Below are positions 49,813-58,736 of a stretch of DNA of 64,000 nucleotides, one piece after another. Numbering within the stretch: the stretch's first letter is position 1; each line of letters starts with the position of its first letter. A program made the translations under genes and the position numbers. The notes beneath the pieces were generated by a model, which was given only the letters and a program-made list of their open reading frames with translations, was not told the origin of the DNA and did no database searches. Source of the DNA: Lactococcus protaetiae (GTDB lineage: Bacteria > Bacillota > Bacilli > Lactobacillales > Streptococcaceae); contig NZ_CP041356.1 of NCBI RefSeq assembly GCF_006965445.1, positions 1 through 64,000 of the forward strand, given 5' to 3'.

Positions 49813-51363
49813 TTATTTAGAGTCATTGTTGACAAGAAGCATTTTTTTGTTTCCATGATAAAGCTCAACAATTGTCCAAGCTAATAAAGCTAAAACCAAA
49901 ATAATTAAGAGAATTGCAATAACTTCTGCGAAACTTGACCAATTTTCTGGAAAGAATACTTTAATTTGACTGGGTAAACCAATCAAATTAAGATAGGTCA
50001 GTGCAACGACAGAGAGCCAGCCTAGTGACTGAACCACCCAATTATTTTTAAAACTTCCCATTTCGTTCTTACTATTTGTCAACATAAGGAGAGGAATAAT
50101 CGAAAATGGAAGTGCAAAGGCGAGAAAGACCTGTGAATCATTCATCAGATTGTTAATCATCTCATGTTGAGCTTGCAAGCTATATCCTTTTGTCATTGAC
50201 ACACATATTAGTACAGGAATAACTGAGAGCAAGCGAGTAAGCAACCGTCTTGCCCAGATTGGCATTCTCATATGAATGAATCCTTCCATAATAACTTGGC
50301 CGGTCAATGTTCCTGTGATTGTCGAATTTTGTCCAGAAGCAAGTAGGGCAACAGCAAATAATGTAGATAAAGCACCTGTTTTAGCAACTTCTGCAAGTAC
50401 TCCATTACTTAAAACAGTTGGGTTTGATAAAGCATCATACAAACCAAAGAACGAAGGGTCTTTAATCACCCCAGTCTTGAAAACTGCTACCCCCATGATA
50501 AGCAATAGAGAATTGACGACAAAAGCCAGAGTCAACTGAATATTAGAATCCCAAGTAGAAAAGCGCACAGCTCGCGCAATATCTGCTTTATCTTTATGAT
50601 TAATCTTTCTTGATTGAGAAATTGAAGAATGAAGATACAGGTTATGTGGCATAACTGTAGCACCAATAATACCCAAGGCACCAGTCAAGGGCGTCATTCC
50701 TGCAATTTCTGGATGAGTTGAAAAAGTACGTTGGTTAGGAACAAATCCTTCAATAATTCCTTTCCAATCAGGATTAGACAAAGCCACTTGATAAACAAAG
50801 ACAGCTAAGATAACTAAAATCAGGCAGACCACCAATGCTTCAATTTTTCTAAAACCTATCTTTGTCAATAAAAGGAGCAAAAAGACATCTAATACCGTGA
50901 TAAAGACAGCTAATACTAGCGGAATGTTAAAAAGAAGATAGAGCGCAATCGCCGCTCCAATCACCTCTGCAATATCTGTTGCCATAATGGCAAGTTCAGT
51001 CAAAATCCATAAAATTACACCTAAAGCTTTACTTGTCCTTGCTCGAATTGCTTGCGCCAAGTCCATCTGACTGACAATCCCTAACTTAGCAGACATATAC
51101 TGCAACAACATAGCAATAAGACTAGACATCAAAATAACAGAAATTAATAGATATTGGAAATTTTGTCCACCAGTGATTGATGTAGACCAATTTCCTGGGT
51201 CCATGTAACCAACGGCTACTAAGGCACCTGGTCCCGAATAAGCGAGTAGGGTCTTAAAAAATTTAGAATCCTTTGGCACTTCAATCGTGCCGTTAATTTC
51301 CGCTAACGATTTCCCATTCGTATGATGGATTAATTTCATACGTTGAGCGTTACGACTTTTCAT
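49813..51363 (-). CDS. mntH: Nramp manganese transporter MntH
   Basis: 516 aa, 11-12 helices. Canonical motifs: GYMDPGNWSTSI (helix 1, metal Asp and Asn), MATDIAEVIGAA (helix 3, proton-path Asp and Glu), GATVMPHNLYLHSS (helix 6, metal Met and His) and SGQNSTITGTLTGQ. Proton-driven Mn2+ uptake is the expected role. The DtxR-type regulator gene mntR lies immediately upstream on the same strand, with its own promoter region and palindrome between. Confidence 0.92.
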   Translation of the reverse strand: MKSRNAQRMKLIHHTNGKSLAEINGTIEVPKDSKFFKTLLAYSGPGALVAVGYMDPGNWSTSITGGQNFQYLLISVILMSSLIAMLLQYMSAKLGIVSQMDLAQAIRARTSKALGVILWILTELAIMATDIAEVIGAAIALYLLFNIPLVLAVFITVLDVFLLLLLTKIGFRKIEALVVCLILVILAVFVYQVALSNPDWKGIIEGFVPNQRTFSTHPEIAGMTPLTGALGIIGATVMPHNLYLHSSISQSRKINHKDKADIARAVRFSTWDSNIQLTLAFVVNSLLLIMGVAVFKTGVIKDPSFFGLYDALSNPTVLSNGVLAEVAKTGALSTLFAVALLASGQNSTITGTLTGQVIMEGFIHMRMPIWARRLLTRLLSVIPVLICVSMTKGYSLQAQHEMINNLMNDSQVFLAFALPFSIIPLLMLTNSKNEMGSFKNNWVVQSLGWLSVVALTYLNLIGLPSQIKVFFPENWSSFAEVIAILLIILVLALLAWTIVELYHGNKKMLLVNNDSK

Positions 51364-51425
51364 ATTTACCTTTTCTAAGTTGAAGTTTGTTCAACATCTA
51401 TTTTCCAATTTTGTTTTTTCATTAT

Positions 51426-51437
51426 ACTGAGCTCAGT
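51426..51437 (-). promoter_or_regulatory. Palindrome at the mntH promoter
   Basis: ACTGAGCTCAGT, a perfect 12-base palindrome, ends directly at a TATAAT -10 box on the minus strand (51420-51425 as ATTATA on the plus strand). Candidate MntR operator; inference from position only. Confidence 0.4.
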
Positions 51438-51453
51438 AAGTCTATCCTTAGCA

Positions 51454-52146
51454 TCATTCATTTTCATCATCAAATCTTGTTGTAAAGCCATTTCTTTGCA
51501 TCAGATAGATTTTATCTTGGAGAAAGTGAGGAATAATCGAACATTTCCCATTATCTTCTTTTATGATGACTGAACCATCTTGAAGTCTTTCAATGATTTT
51601 AATCAGGTGAGGCATTGACATTTCAAGTTTTCTAAAGAAATCTTCACAAGACTCAGCCATTGTCGTAATATAATATCTTTCACCAATTTTTGCCTGCTTT
51701 AAATTAATTTCTGATTGTTGCATTTCCCAAAATACTTCCGAAGGAATCTCCGAGCCATGAGGATCTGTTTTGGGATAACCCAAAAGCGCGTAAAGATATT
51801 CGACAAGTTTCGGTGAAGAAGCATGTTCCAGATTTTCTGCTTCATCATGTACCTCTTCTGAGAGATAGCCAAGCTTCTCTACTAAAAATGTTTCCCAAAC
51901 TCTATGACTTTTTATTATAAAACGTGCCTGTACTCTTCCCATATGAGACAGACTTACACCTCTATAAGGGGTATAGATGACAAGTTCTTTTTTGGACAAT
52001 CTTTTAATCATCTCGGTGGCGCTTGGAGAAGCTACATCTAACTTTTTAGCAATTAAATGAATGCTTACTGCTTCATTGTCATTTTTACTTTCCAAATTAT
52101 AAATCGCTTTGAGATAATCTTGCTCATTTTTCGATAATTTTAACAT
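51454..52146 (-). CDS. mntR: DtxR/MntR-family metal-dependent regulator
   Basis: 230 aa. Winged helix at residues 1-70 (MLKLSKNEQDYLKAIYNL, KKLDVASPSATEMIKRLSKKELVIY), dimerisation and metal domain with SHRVWETFLVEKLGY, EVHDEAENLEHASSPKLVEYL (metal ligands E and H) and a C-terminal FeoA/SH3-like part. The ATG at 52146 is preferred over a TTG five codons upstream because the ATG fits better with GAAAGAAG. Next to mntH, so Mn-dependent repression of uptake is the likely role. Confidence 0.9.
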   Translation of the reverse strand: MLKLSKNEQDYLKAIYNLESKNDNEAVSIHLIAKKLDVASPSATEMIKRLSKKELVIYTPYRGVSLSHMGRVQARFIIKSHRVWETFLVEKLGYLSEEVHDEAENLEHASSPKLVEYLYALLGYPKTDPHGSEIPSEVFWEMQQSEINLKQAKIGERYYITTMAESCEDFFRKLEMSMPHLIKIIERLQDGSVIIKEDNGKCSIIPHFLQDKIYLMQRNGFTTRFDDENE

Positions 52147-52177
52147 ATCGTCTTCTTTCAATTTTTACGATAGCAAA

Positions 52178-52206
52178 ATTATAGCACTACCTTTTTATTT
52201 TGTCAA
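52178..52206 (-). promoter_or_regulatory. Promoter of mntR
   Basis: Minus strand TTGACA, 17 bp, TATAAT: full consensus. Confidence 0.75.
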
Positions 52207-52264
52207 TAAGTTTAGCACAGGCTATAAATTTGTTTTGTTATCTATCTCTATCCAGAATATGAAA

Positions 52265-52286
52265 AAACTGTGGTTAACCACAGTTT
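52265..52286 (-). terminator. Terminator overlapping the yhaM stop
   Basis: AAACTGTGGTT/AACCACAGTTT perfect stem with TTTTTTC on the minus strand; the stop TAA of yhaM overlaps the stem. Confidence 0.8.
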
Positions 52287-53229
52287 AATCTATTTTTGGT
52301 TTATAGAAATTACGATTATCAAGCGCCCAAACACGCTGACTAAATTGTCCTGGTTCTAGGTTAGCTGTCGCCGTTTCCATCATCATCATGCTTGCGTCCA
52401 TCATATCAATCTGATGAATCATTTCGGCTTCCATGATTTGTGGACGAATCGGACTGCCGTATTCCAGTTCGCCGTGATGGCTAAGCAGGCAATGGCGAAG
52501 CAAAAGTAAATCTTCTTTTTCATCACCAATTCCTAGTTCAAGTGCTGCCTTACTTACTTCTTCATCAATCAAGACAATATGTCCAAGAAGATTTCCTCGA
52601 AGAGTGTAACTTGTATTTTCAAATCCTGTAAATTCAAGACATTTTGCCATGTCATGCAACAAAACACCCGCAAACATAAGCGATGAATTTAGTTGTGGAT
52701 AAACTTCACAGATTTTTTCTGCCAATTGGAGCATTGTCGTCGTGTGATAGGCAAGGCCGCCTTCAAAGGCATGATGGTTTGTTTTTGCCGCTGGAAACTC
52801 ATAAAATTCTTTATCAAATTTCTTTAGGATACTGCGAACAATTCGATTCCAAGTACCATTTTCAATCTTGAAAACAATGGATTGAACGTATTCACGCAAA
52901 TCAGTTTCGTTGACTGGTGATTTTTCTCGGTAATCTTTGGGATTATTTGGCTCACTATCTGTGGCTAAGCGCAGCTGAATCTTGTTGACCTGTGGCATTC
53001 CATTGTAAAGCTCTTTGAGCGCCTTCATGTGAACAACTTTCCCTGCCCGGAACTGTTCTACTGCTTTGTTGTTGGCATCCCAGATATTACCAGAGATTGT
53101 TCCTGTGCGGTCTTGAAAACTGATAGCCAGATAATCTTTACCCGCCCTTGTTTGCCTGAGTTCGACCGATTTGATGAGGTAAAAACCTTCAAAAAATTCG
53201 CCTAATTCTAAGTTTTTGATGAGAACCAT
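52285..53229 (-). CDS. yhaM: 3'-5' exoribonuclease YhaM
   Basis: 314 aa. OB-fold at residues 10-90 (YLIKSVELRQTRAGKDYLAISFQDRTG) and an HD domain: HHAFEGGLAYHTTTML (about 160-175), LLHDMAKCLEF near 200, LGHIVLIDEEV and LLSHHGELEYGSPIRP near 255. YhaM degrades short RNA 3' ends in Firmicutes. Start ATG follows GAGAGGAAA. In streptococci it commonly follows rmuC; here a mosaic repeat separates them. Confidence 0.92.
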   Translation of the reverse strand: MVLIKNLELGEFFEGFYLIKSVELRQTRAGKDYLAISFQDRTGTISGNIWDANNKAVEQFRAGKVVHMKALKELYNGMPQVNKIQLRLATDSEPNNPKDYREKSPVNETDLREYVQSIVFKIENGTWNRIVRSILKKFDKEFYEFPAAKTNHHAFEGGLAYHTTTMLQLAEKICEVYPQLNSSLMFAGVLLHDMAKCLEFTGFENTSYTLRGNLLGHIVLIDEEVSKAALELGIGDEKEDLLLLRHCLLSHHGELEYGSPIRPQIMEAEMIHQIDMMDASMMMMETATANLEPGQFSQRVWALDNRNFYKPKID

Positions 53230-53273
53230 GATGTTTCCTCTCTTATATGAAAGTATACTATGCTGAATTAACT

Positions 53274-53441
53274 AATGAAGTCAAGACTTATTCAGTGGGA
53301 GTTTCGTAAAACATTTGTCCATTTTCTCTAGTCGCTATCTTCGCTGTCCGTTTGTAGAACGGCGTGCGAAGCACGTAGCACCGTAGCGAGCATCGACAGC
53401 GTAGCCGTAAAGTGGAGATAGCACGCACTTGCTTTGATAAA
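53274..53441 (+). repeat. Dispersed mosaic repeat, copy 10
   Basis: Begins AATGAAGTCAAGACTTATTC and ends GCACGCACTTGCTTTGATAA, the family ends, plus strand. The last 94 bases match the reverse complement of 60060-60153 (copy 12) with about four differences, so these two copies separated recently. Palindromic core ACGGCGTGCGAAGCACG. Confidence 0.85.
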
Positions 53442-53568
53442 ATATATCATTTTAAAGTTAGTCTAGTATATAGCTAAACTGTTGTAAAAAACGTCATTTT
53501 ATATTCTGGGACGAAATACATTACGCTAATGCACGTGGCGTTTCCCAGCCATAGAATTAGCTATGCGG

Positions 53569-54882
53569 TTAGTCTTCCAAGTCTAGCAACTTACTGCTGA
53601 CACTATCTGGAGCTGCGTCAATACTCTTCAATTTTCTTTGCATCACATTAGTACGAGTTGTAATAAGTTTTGTGATTTCAGATTCAGATTCTTGCAATTT
53701 CTTTTGTACTTTTTCAAGTTGACCACCAAATTTGTCAAATTCGGTACGAATACTTCCAAGAAGTTCATAGACTTCTGATGATTTTTGTTCAATTTGCAAA
53801 GTTTTAAATCCCATTTGCAAGCTATTTAGCACAGCTGTCATTGTTGTTGGACCTGTGATATTGACCTTATAGTCACGACTGATTTGTTCATAGAGTTCAG
53901 GATTATTGACGACTTCCATGAATAATCCTTCTGTTGGCAAGAACATCATTGCAAAATCTGTCGTTTTCGGCGGAACGATGTACTTTTCACTAATTGACTT
54001 AGCTTGCGATTTTACTGCATTAAATAAGGCTTTTCGTGTTTTTTCAATTTCTGCTGTATCGTTGGATTCCAGTGCCGTCTGCAGGCGTTGATAATCCTCC
54101 ATTGGGAATTTCGAATCAATCGGTAAAAGTAACTCTGAATCAGCGATTTTCCCAGGCAAGACTAAAGCGTAATCTACTGCATTACTCCCCTGAATATTGA
54201 CTTGTTCACGATATTGGCTCGCTGTAAACATCTGCTCCAAAATCCTTCCGAGCTGAATTTCGCCAACGATACCTCGCGTTTTGACCCCTGTCATAACTTT
54301 TTGTAAGCTATCCACATCACTGGCAAGACTCCGCATTTCTCCGAGTCCTTCCTCAACATTTTTTAAATGCAAGGTCACTTGCTCAAAACTTTGCGAAATT
54401 CTGCGATTGAGTGTTTCCTGAAGTTTTTCATCAACCGTTTCTTGAATTTGACTCAAGCGCTTATCATTAGACTCTTGTAAATCTTTGAATTTTTGATCAA
54501 AACGTTCTGTAATACTTTCTGTCAGCACTGACAAGGTACTCACTGTTCTATCAGTGGATTCTGTCAAGCTTGATGAAATTTTCTCCAATTTTTGCTCATT
54601 TGAACTTTGCAAATCTTTGAACTGATGGTCAAATTTTGTGTTAATATTTTCTGTCAGTACTGACAGATTACTATTCACGCTATTACTCACTGTCTGTAAG
54701 TTGGCTGATAATTCTTGACGGTTTTGTCCGAGCTGCTGATTGATATCCGAACGCATTTCTGAGAGATTTTGCTGAATATAATTGAGCTGACTACCTGTTT
54801 TGCTATTGTCTGTTTTTTTAAAGAAGTTAGCAACTGCAAGTAGAATCAGAACAATCAGTAAAATGATAATGATGATTTCCAC
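53569..54882 (-). CDS. rmuC: DNA recombination protein RmuC
   Basis: 437 aa. N-terminal membrane helix (IIIILLIVLILLAVANFF), a long coiled coil (about 30-190), then the PD-(D/E)XK-like RmuC domain with GVKTRGIVGEIQLGRILEQ, VDYALVLPGK, LLPIDSKFPMEDY (acidic active-site region) and TDFAMMFLPTEGLFMEV. Limits rearrangement at inverted repeats in E. coli. GTG start after AAGGAG. Two SVLTES/SVLTEN stretches in the coil are encoded by iterated palindromes (54518-54534, 54650-54667). Confidence 0.92.
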   Translation of the reverse strand: MEIIIIILLIVLILLAVANFFKKTDNSKTGSQLNYIQQNLSEMRSDINQQLGQNRQELSANLQTVSNSVNSNLSVLTENINTKFDHQFKDLQSSNEQKLEKISSSLTESTDRTVSTLSVLTESITERFDQKFKDLQESNDKRLSQIQETVDEKLQETLNRRISQSFEQVTLHLKNVEEGLGEMRSLASDVDSLQKVMTGVKTRGIVGEIQLGRILEQMFTASQYREQVNIQGSNAVDYALVLPGKIADSELLLPIDSKFPMEDYQRLQTALESNDTAEIEKTRKALFNAVKSQAKSISEKYIVPPKTTDFAMMFLPTEGLFMEVVNNPELYEQISRDYKVNITGPTTMTAVLNSLQMGFKTLQIEQKSSEVYELLGSIRTEFDKFGGQLEKVQKKLQESESEITKLITTRTNVMQRKLKSIDAAPDSVSSKLLDLED

Positions 54883-54891
54883 ATTTTCTCC

Positions 54892-55569
54892 TTAAATCTT
54901 TGTCATTAATCTTTCCTTTAATTTGGCAATATTTTTCTCAACATTACCATTAAAGACATAGGAGCCAGCAACAAATACGTTAGCACCAGCATTTTTAGCT
55001 TGTTCGATGGTATGATTATCAATCCCACCATCTACTTCAATTTCAAAGTTTAGTTTTTTTTCTTTACGGATCTGACTGAGTTCACGCACTTTATCCATCA
55101 TTTCAGGGATAAATTTTTGTCCACCAAATCCTGGATTAACTGTCATAACCAATACCATGTCAACCATTGATAATACTGGTTTTATTACCTCCACTGATGT
55201 CCCGGGATTAATGACCACTGATGCTTGCATCCCTGCAGCTTTTATCTTTTGTAGTGCACCATGAATGTGATGAGTCGCTTCAACATGAATACTCATGCTA
55301 TCCGCACCTGCTACTGCAAACTCCTCAACATATTTCTCAGGATTTTCGACCATCATGTGAACATCTAAAAATAAATCTGTTTGTGGGCGTAAAGCTGCTA
55401 CAACTCCTGAACCAAATGTCAGATTGTCCACAAAATGTCCATCCATCACATCAATATGAACAACTTCCGCACCTGCTGCCTCGATACGTTGAACATCTCG
55501 AACAAAATATCCAAAATCTGCTGACAAAATTGATGGTGCAATTTTATTTTTAAAATTCATTTCTATCAT
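54892..55569 (-). CDS. rpe: Ribulose-phosphate 3-epimerase
   Basis: 225 aa TIM barrel: IAPSILSADFGYF, VVHIDVMDGHFVDNLTFG (metal Asp and His), LDVHMMVENPE, VMTVNPGFGGQKFIPE and EVDGGIDN (metal Asp), all expected positions. Pentose phosphate pathway. The first ATG is 2 bases after AAGGA; the ATG at 55560 (MNFKNKIAPS) is an alternative with long spacing. It lies after rsgA and two small membrane genes, and 9 bp before rmuC. Confidence 0.94.
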   Translation of the reverse strand: MIEMNFKNKIAPSILSADFGYFVRDVQRIEAAGAEVVHIDVMDGHFVDNLTFGSGVVAALRPQTDLFLDVHMMVENPEKYVEEFAVAGADSMSIHVEATHHIHGALQKIKAAGMQASVVINPGTSVEVIKPVLSMVDMVLVMTVNPGFGGQKFIPEMMDKVRELSQIRKEKKLNFEIEVDGGIDNHTIEQAKNAGANVFVAGSYVFNGNVEKNIAKLKERLMTKI

Positions 55570-55840
55570 TTTCCTTATTTTCTTCTAAGTTTTCTTTGAG
55601 CCATTTGTCATGCGCTGTTTCTTCTTGAATAATGCTAGAAACAGATCCTGACTCCCGAGGCTTTGTCACAGCGGTTAAAGAACGTACGCCAAACCAGATT
55701 GCAAAACAAATTCCAAGTAATGTCAAGACGAGCATCATCATGTATCCTGTCCCACTTCTCAAAAATAAAGTGGCAACAATCTGCGCGATAACAGCTATAC
55801 CCAAGAAAAAAATAGCTATCTTTTTTGATTTTTCTTTCAC
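55550..55840 (-). CDS. Small membrane protein, two helices
   Basis: 96 aa. Two hydrophobic helices (IAIFFLGIAVIAQIVATLFL and YMMMLVLTLLGICFAIWFG) with a short loop, then a charged C-terminal tail rich in Glu/Lys/Asn. Not recognised. It overlaps the upstream gene by 4 bases and rpe by 20, so translational coupling is likely. The conserved operon setting suggests a lactococcal-lineage gene rather than an artefact. Confidence 0.65.
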   Translation of the reverse strand: MKEKSKKIAIFFLGIAVIAQIVATLFLRSGTGYMMMLVLTLLGICFAIWFGVRSLTAVTKPRESGSVSSIIQEETAHDKWLKENLEENKENDRNEF

Positions 55841-56055
55841 TTTTTCTTCTTTCCAATCCCAAAAAATGCCCGATTAATCCAATAAACCGTAGCTATTGAG
55901 AATGCTAAAAGAACAACCATCACGATGACTCTAATCCCAATACTCATCTGATTTCTAAACAAAATGGCTAATACCCACACCAAAATTAAAAAAATGAGCA
56001 CGCCTTGTCTAAACCAAATGTTATCTTTAAACTTGTTTTTTCCGTCTTTTTGCAT
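55837..56055 (-). CDS. Small membrane protein, two helices
   Basis: 72 aa with GAGGG 6 bases before ATG. Two helices ([15 protein letters not shown] and [19 protein letters not shown]) between basic ends ([17 protein letters not shown]). The start lies inside the end of rsgA (29-base overlap). Family not recognised. Confidence 0.65.
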   Translation of the reverse strand: MQKDGKNKFKDNIWFRQGVLIFLILVWVLAILFRNQMSIGIRVIVMVVLLAFSIATVYWINRAFFGIGKKKK

Positions 56056-56908
56056 AAATTTCCCTCGTTTTATTAATCTCGTTTAATAATTGCAAATAAT
56101 TTTCATATCGACTTTTTAAAATCTTTTGATGTTCCAATGCTTCTTTTACGGCACACTCTGGCTCATGTGTATGTGTGCATTCTCGAAATTTACAACTGTG
56201 ACTTATTCTCAAAATCTCTGGAAACGCAGCATTCAAATCTGGTTGGTTATCCACCTCGTAATCAAGACTTGAAAACCCTGGTGTATCAGCAATCAATCCA
56301 TTTGCAACTTCAAAAAATTCAACATGGCGTGTTGTATGTCGTCCACGTCCGAGTTTCTCTGAGGTTTCACCTGTTGCAAGCTCCATTTCTGGTGCGATTT
56401 TATTAAGTAAAGTTGTCTTGCCAGCACCCGTCTGTCCCATAAAAACAGTCACTTTGTCATGAAGAACTTTAACCAACTTCTCTGCCTCAAAGAATATCTC
56501 ATAACCAATACTCTCATAATTTATCCTAAATTTTTCATATTCCGATTGCTCTGCGATTAAATCTAGCTTTGAAATGTAAACAAGAGGGTGTATATTTTTG
56601 TGTTCCAAAAAAACTAAAAAACGGTCCAACAGGTTCAGACTAAAGTCAGGATTGACCGTCGACATAATAACTACTGCTTGGTCAATATTTGCAATTGACG
56701 GACGGACTAGACTATTTTTTCGTTCATGTATATCAAGGATATAACCTTCTGAATTTTCCTCAGCAGAAAAATCCACAAAATCTCCAACAATAGGCTTCAT
56801 CCCTTTTTTGCGAAAGTTTCCCCGTGCACGTGTTTGATAAACTTTATCTCCCACCGCAACATCGTAAAAACCTGCTAAAGATTTGACAATACGTCCATTT
56901 TTTATCAT
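56027..56908 (-). CDS. rsgA: Ribosome small-subunit GTPase RsgA
   Basis: 293 aa. OB-fold (1-65), circularly permuted GTPase with G4 SKLDL near 118, G1 [14 protein letters not shown] near 166, G3 DTPGFS near 213, and the zinc finger C(x4)C-H-T-H-x-PEC at about 245-260. Helps 30S maturation. The ATG lies 6 bases after a TATAAT box, so the mRNA is predicted leaderless. First gene of rsgA-orf-orf-rpe-rmuC. Confidence 0.93.
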   Translation of the reverse strand: MIKNGRIVKSLAGFYDVAVGDKVYQTRARGNFRKKGMKPIVGDFVDFSAEENSEGYILDIHERKNSLVRPSIANIDQAVVIMSTVNPDFSLNLLDRFLVFLEHKNIHPLVYISKLDLIAEQSEYEKFRINYESIGYEIFFEAEKLVKVLHDKVTVFMGQTGAGKTTLLNKIAPEMELATGETSEKLGRGRHTTRHVEFFEVANGLIADTPGFSSLDYEVDNQPDLNAAFPEILRISHSCKFRECTHTHEPECAVKEALEHQKILKSRYENYLQLLNEINKTREIYAKRRKKQV

Positions 56909-56914
56909 ATTCTC

Positions 56915-56943
56915 ATTATAACAAAAAAAGGCTTAACTGTAAG
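56915..56943 (-). promoter_or_regulatory. Promoter of rsgA, apparently leaderless
   Basis: Minus strand CTTACA, 17 bp, TATAAT, then 6 bases to the ATG, the same gap as at birA. The -35 box lies inside the terminator of the upstream gene. Confidence 0.6.
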
Positions 56944-56949
56944 CCTTTT
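56926..56949 (-). terminator. Terminator of the 3D-domain gene
   Basis: AAAAGGCTTA/TAAGCCTTTT stem, TTTTTTTG on the minus strand. It is 550 bp after the gene's stop, so repeat copy 11 would be part of the 3' UTR. Confidence 0.7.
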
Positions 56950-56976
56950 ATTATTTTTTAGTCTGTAATACCATTT

Positions 56977-57460
56977 TATCAAAACAAGTGCGTGCTATCT
57001 CCACCTTACGGCTACGCTGTCCGTTTGCTTAACTGCTAAAGCAGCAAGAGCAAAAGGCAAAGCACCTAGTCGGAATAGCAATCTTTGAATTTCGTCCGAC
57101 TGCCATAGGGCGTTGGCGCTTTTAGCGCCTAGACTTCTTGGAAAAGACCACTTCGCCTTACGACTTTAGTCGATTGCGATTTGAACTTCCGACTTTAGTC
57201 GGTTAGTGAAATCGACAACGTAGCAAAGCGTAGATAGAGCGAATGGATAACGAAGTGAAGCGGAGGTGTGACCTCATATCGAAGATGTGAGGTTGTACCT
57301 TAAATTCAGTGGTGAGTTGCCCTTTTATCAGTCGCATTGCCTTTTGCTCTTGCTGCTTTAGCAGCTAAGCAAACGGACAGCGTAGCGCAGCGAAGATAGC
57401 AACTAGAGAAAATGGACAAATGTTTTACGAAACTCCCACTGAATAAGTCTTGACTTCATT
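56977..57460. repeat. Dispersed mosaic repeat, copy 11 (long, with 50 bp inverted repeat)
   Basis: The largest copy. 57011-57060 (GCTACGCTGTCCGTTTGCTT...) and 57338-57387 are inverted copies of each other with one mismatch over 50 bases. Between them lie CGACTTTAGTCG units, GGCGCTTTTAGCGCC and an ACCTCATATCGAAGATGTGAGGT hairpin. Both family ends are present (TATCAAAACAAGTGCGTGC and AAGTCTTGACTTCAT). Confidence 0.85.
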
Positions 57461-57500
57461 TCTAGAGATGAATTGGTGAACTTTTTGATTCTTACCAAAA

Positions 57501-58549
57501 TCAGCTTAAGACTGTGATTTGAAGATTTTGACGTCCCCATGCAATAGCTTGAGCATTTGTTGGGAAATGAACATCAATAATATTTCCTATGATCGCACCA
57601 CCTGTATCACCTGCAATTGCAACTCCATATCCGGGAACCTCTACCATTGATCCCAACGGAATAACACTTGGGTCAACGGCGATACACATTGGATTCTTAC
57701 TCAAATCAATCCCATTGCTGTAATACCATTTAGAGCATAAGCTGTCGCTTGAACATTTATTGTGCGACCTGAGCTTGTCGGTGGAATAACCGGTTTTGGA
57801 GGGGTTGGGTTTGAATCTGAATTTGATGTGTTACTTGTTGAGCTAGAAGATGTACTCGTTTGCGCTTGCTGTGCTTCCGCTATAGATTTTGCCAAGGCTT
57901 CATCGTGAGCTTTTTGTTCAGCTGCTGCTTTCGCTTGCATTGTACTCAATAATTTTTGATTTGATGCAATTTTATCTTTTAATGTCAAGATATCGCCTTG
58001 CAAATCGGTCACTTGTTCTTGATAATTTTTCTGATCTTGAACTAATTTTACTTGAGTGGCTTCCAAACTTGCTTTCATACTTCTTAGAGTATTCTCTTTT
58101 TCAACCAAGGCTTTTGCTTGGTTGGATTCTGCTGTCATCACGGCATTCAAGCTTGTTAGACGCATAACCATATCTGAGAGATTTTTCGATGATGCAATCA
58201 CATCAATCACTGACATCGTCATCCCACCATTAGATTGCATCGCACGCATTTGATGAGCAATCACTTCTTTTAGGTTTGCTACATCATCTTGTGTTTGGGC
58301 AATTCCAGATTGCAAATCGTCAATCTTACCTTGAGTTTGCTGAACTTTTTGTTGTGATGACTGAGCTTTACTGTAAAGGTCATTTACTTGTGTAAGCTCT
58401 GCATTTAGCTGAGTTTGGAATGTTTGAATTTGCTGATTCACTTCATTTTGGGTGCTGTCAGCTCCCACAGGAAGCCCTGATGAGACCAACAGTAACACGC
58501 CTGCAAATACTCCAACTTGCTTTACTTTTTTAGAAATTAGCTTCTTCAT
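57501..58549 (-). pseudogene. Secreted coiled-coil 3D-domain cell-wall protein, one frameshift
   Basis: Signal peptide (VGVFAGVLLLVSSGLPVGA, residues 11-30), a CwlO-like coiled coil (35-225) with Gln/Asn-rich heptads, a Ser/Thr/Pro linker, and a C-terminal 3D domain. The frame breaks near 57713: one more G restores GITAMGIDLSKNPMC, followed by VDPSVIPLGSMVEVPGYG, GDTGG and IDVHF, carrying the three Asp typical of 3D domains (MltA-like lytic transglycosylase fold). About 349 aa. Likely a peptidoglycan hydrolase of the PcsB/Usp45-like group. Confidence 0.82.
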
Positions 58550-58708
58550 ACTTCATCTATTCTAACACATCACCGTCCATTTTTTGTTTCATAATCGTTA
58601 CAAATGTTAATTAAACAAATCAAAAGATACAGAAACACACTTTCTAGGAAGCGTTCCCTCTTTTTGTAAGCAAATTTTCATTAATATTTTTGTTTAAATT
58701 TAGAAAAT

Positions 58709-58736
58709 AATCACTGACAGAGTTTGGTCAGTGATT
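58709..58736 (-). terminator. Terminator overlapping the MFS gene stop
   Basis: AATCACTGAC/GTCAGTGATT stem with TTATTTTC on the minus strand. The stop TGA is within the stem. Built from the CTGAC half-site of the iterated palindrome. Confidence 0.7.
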
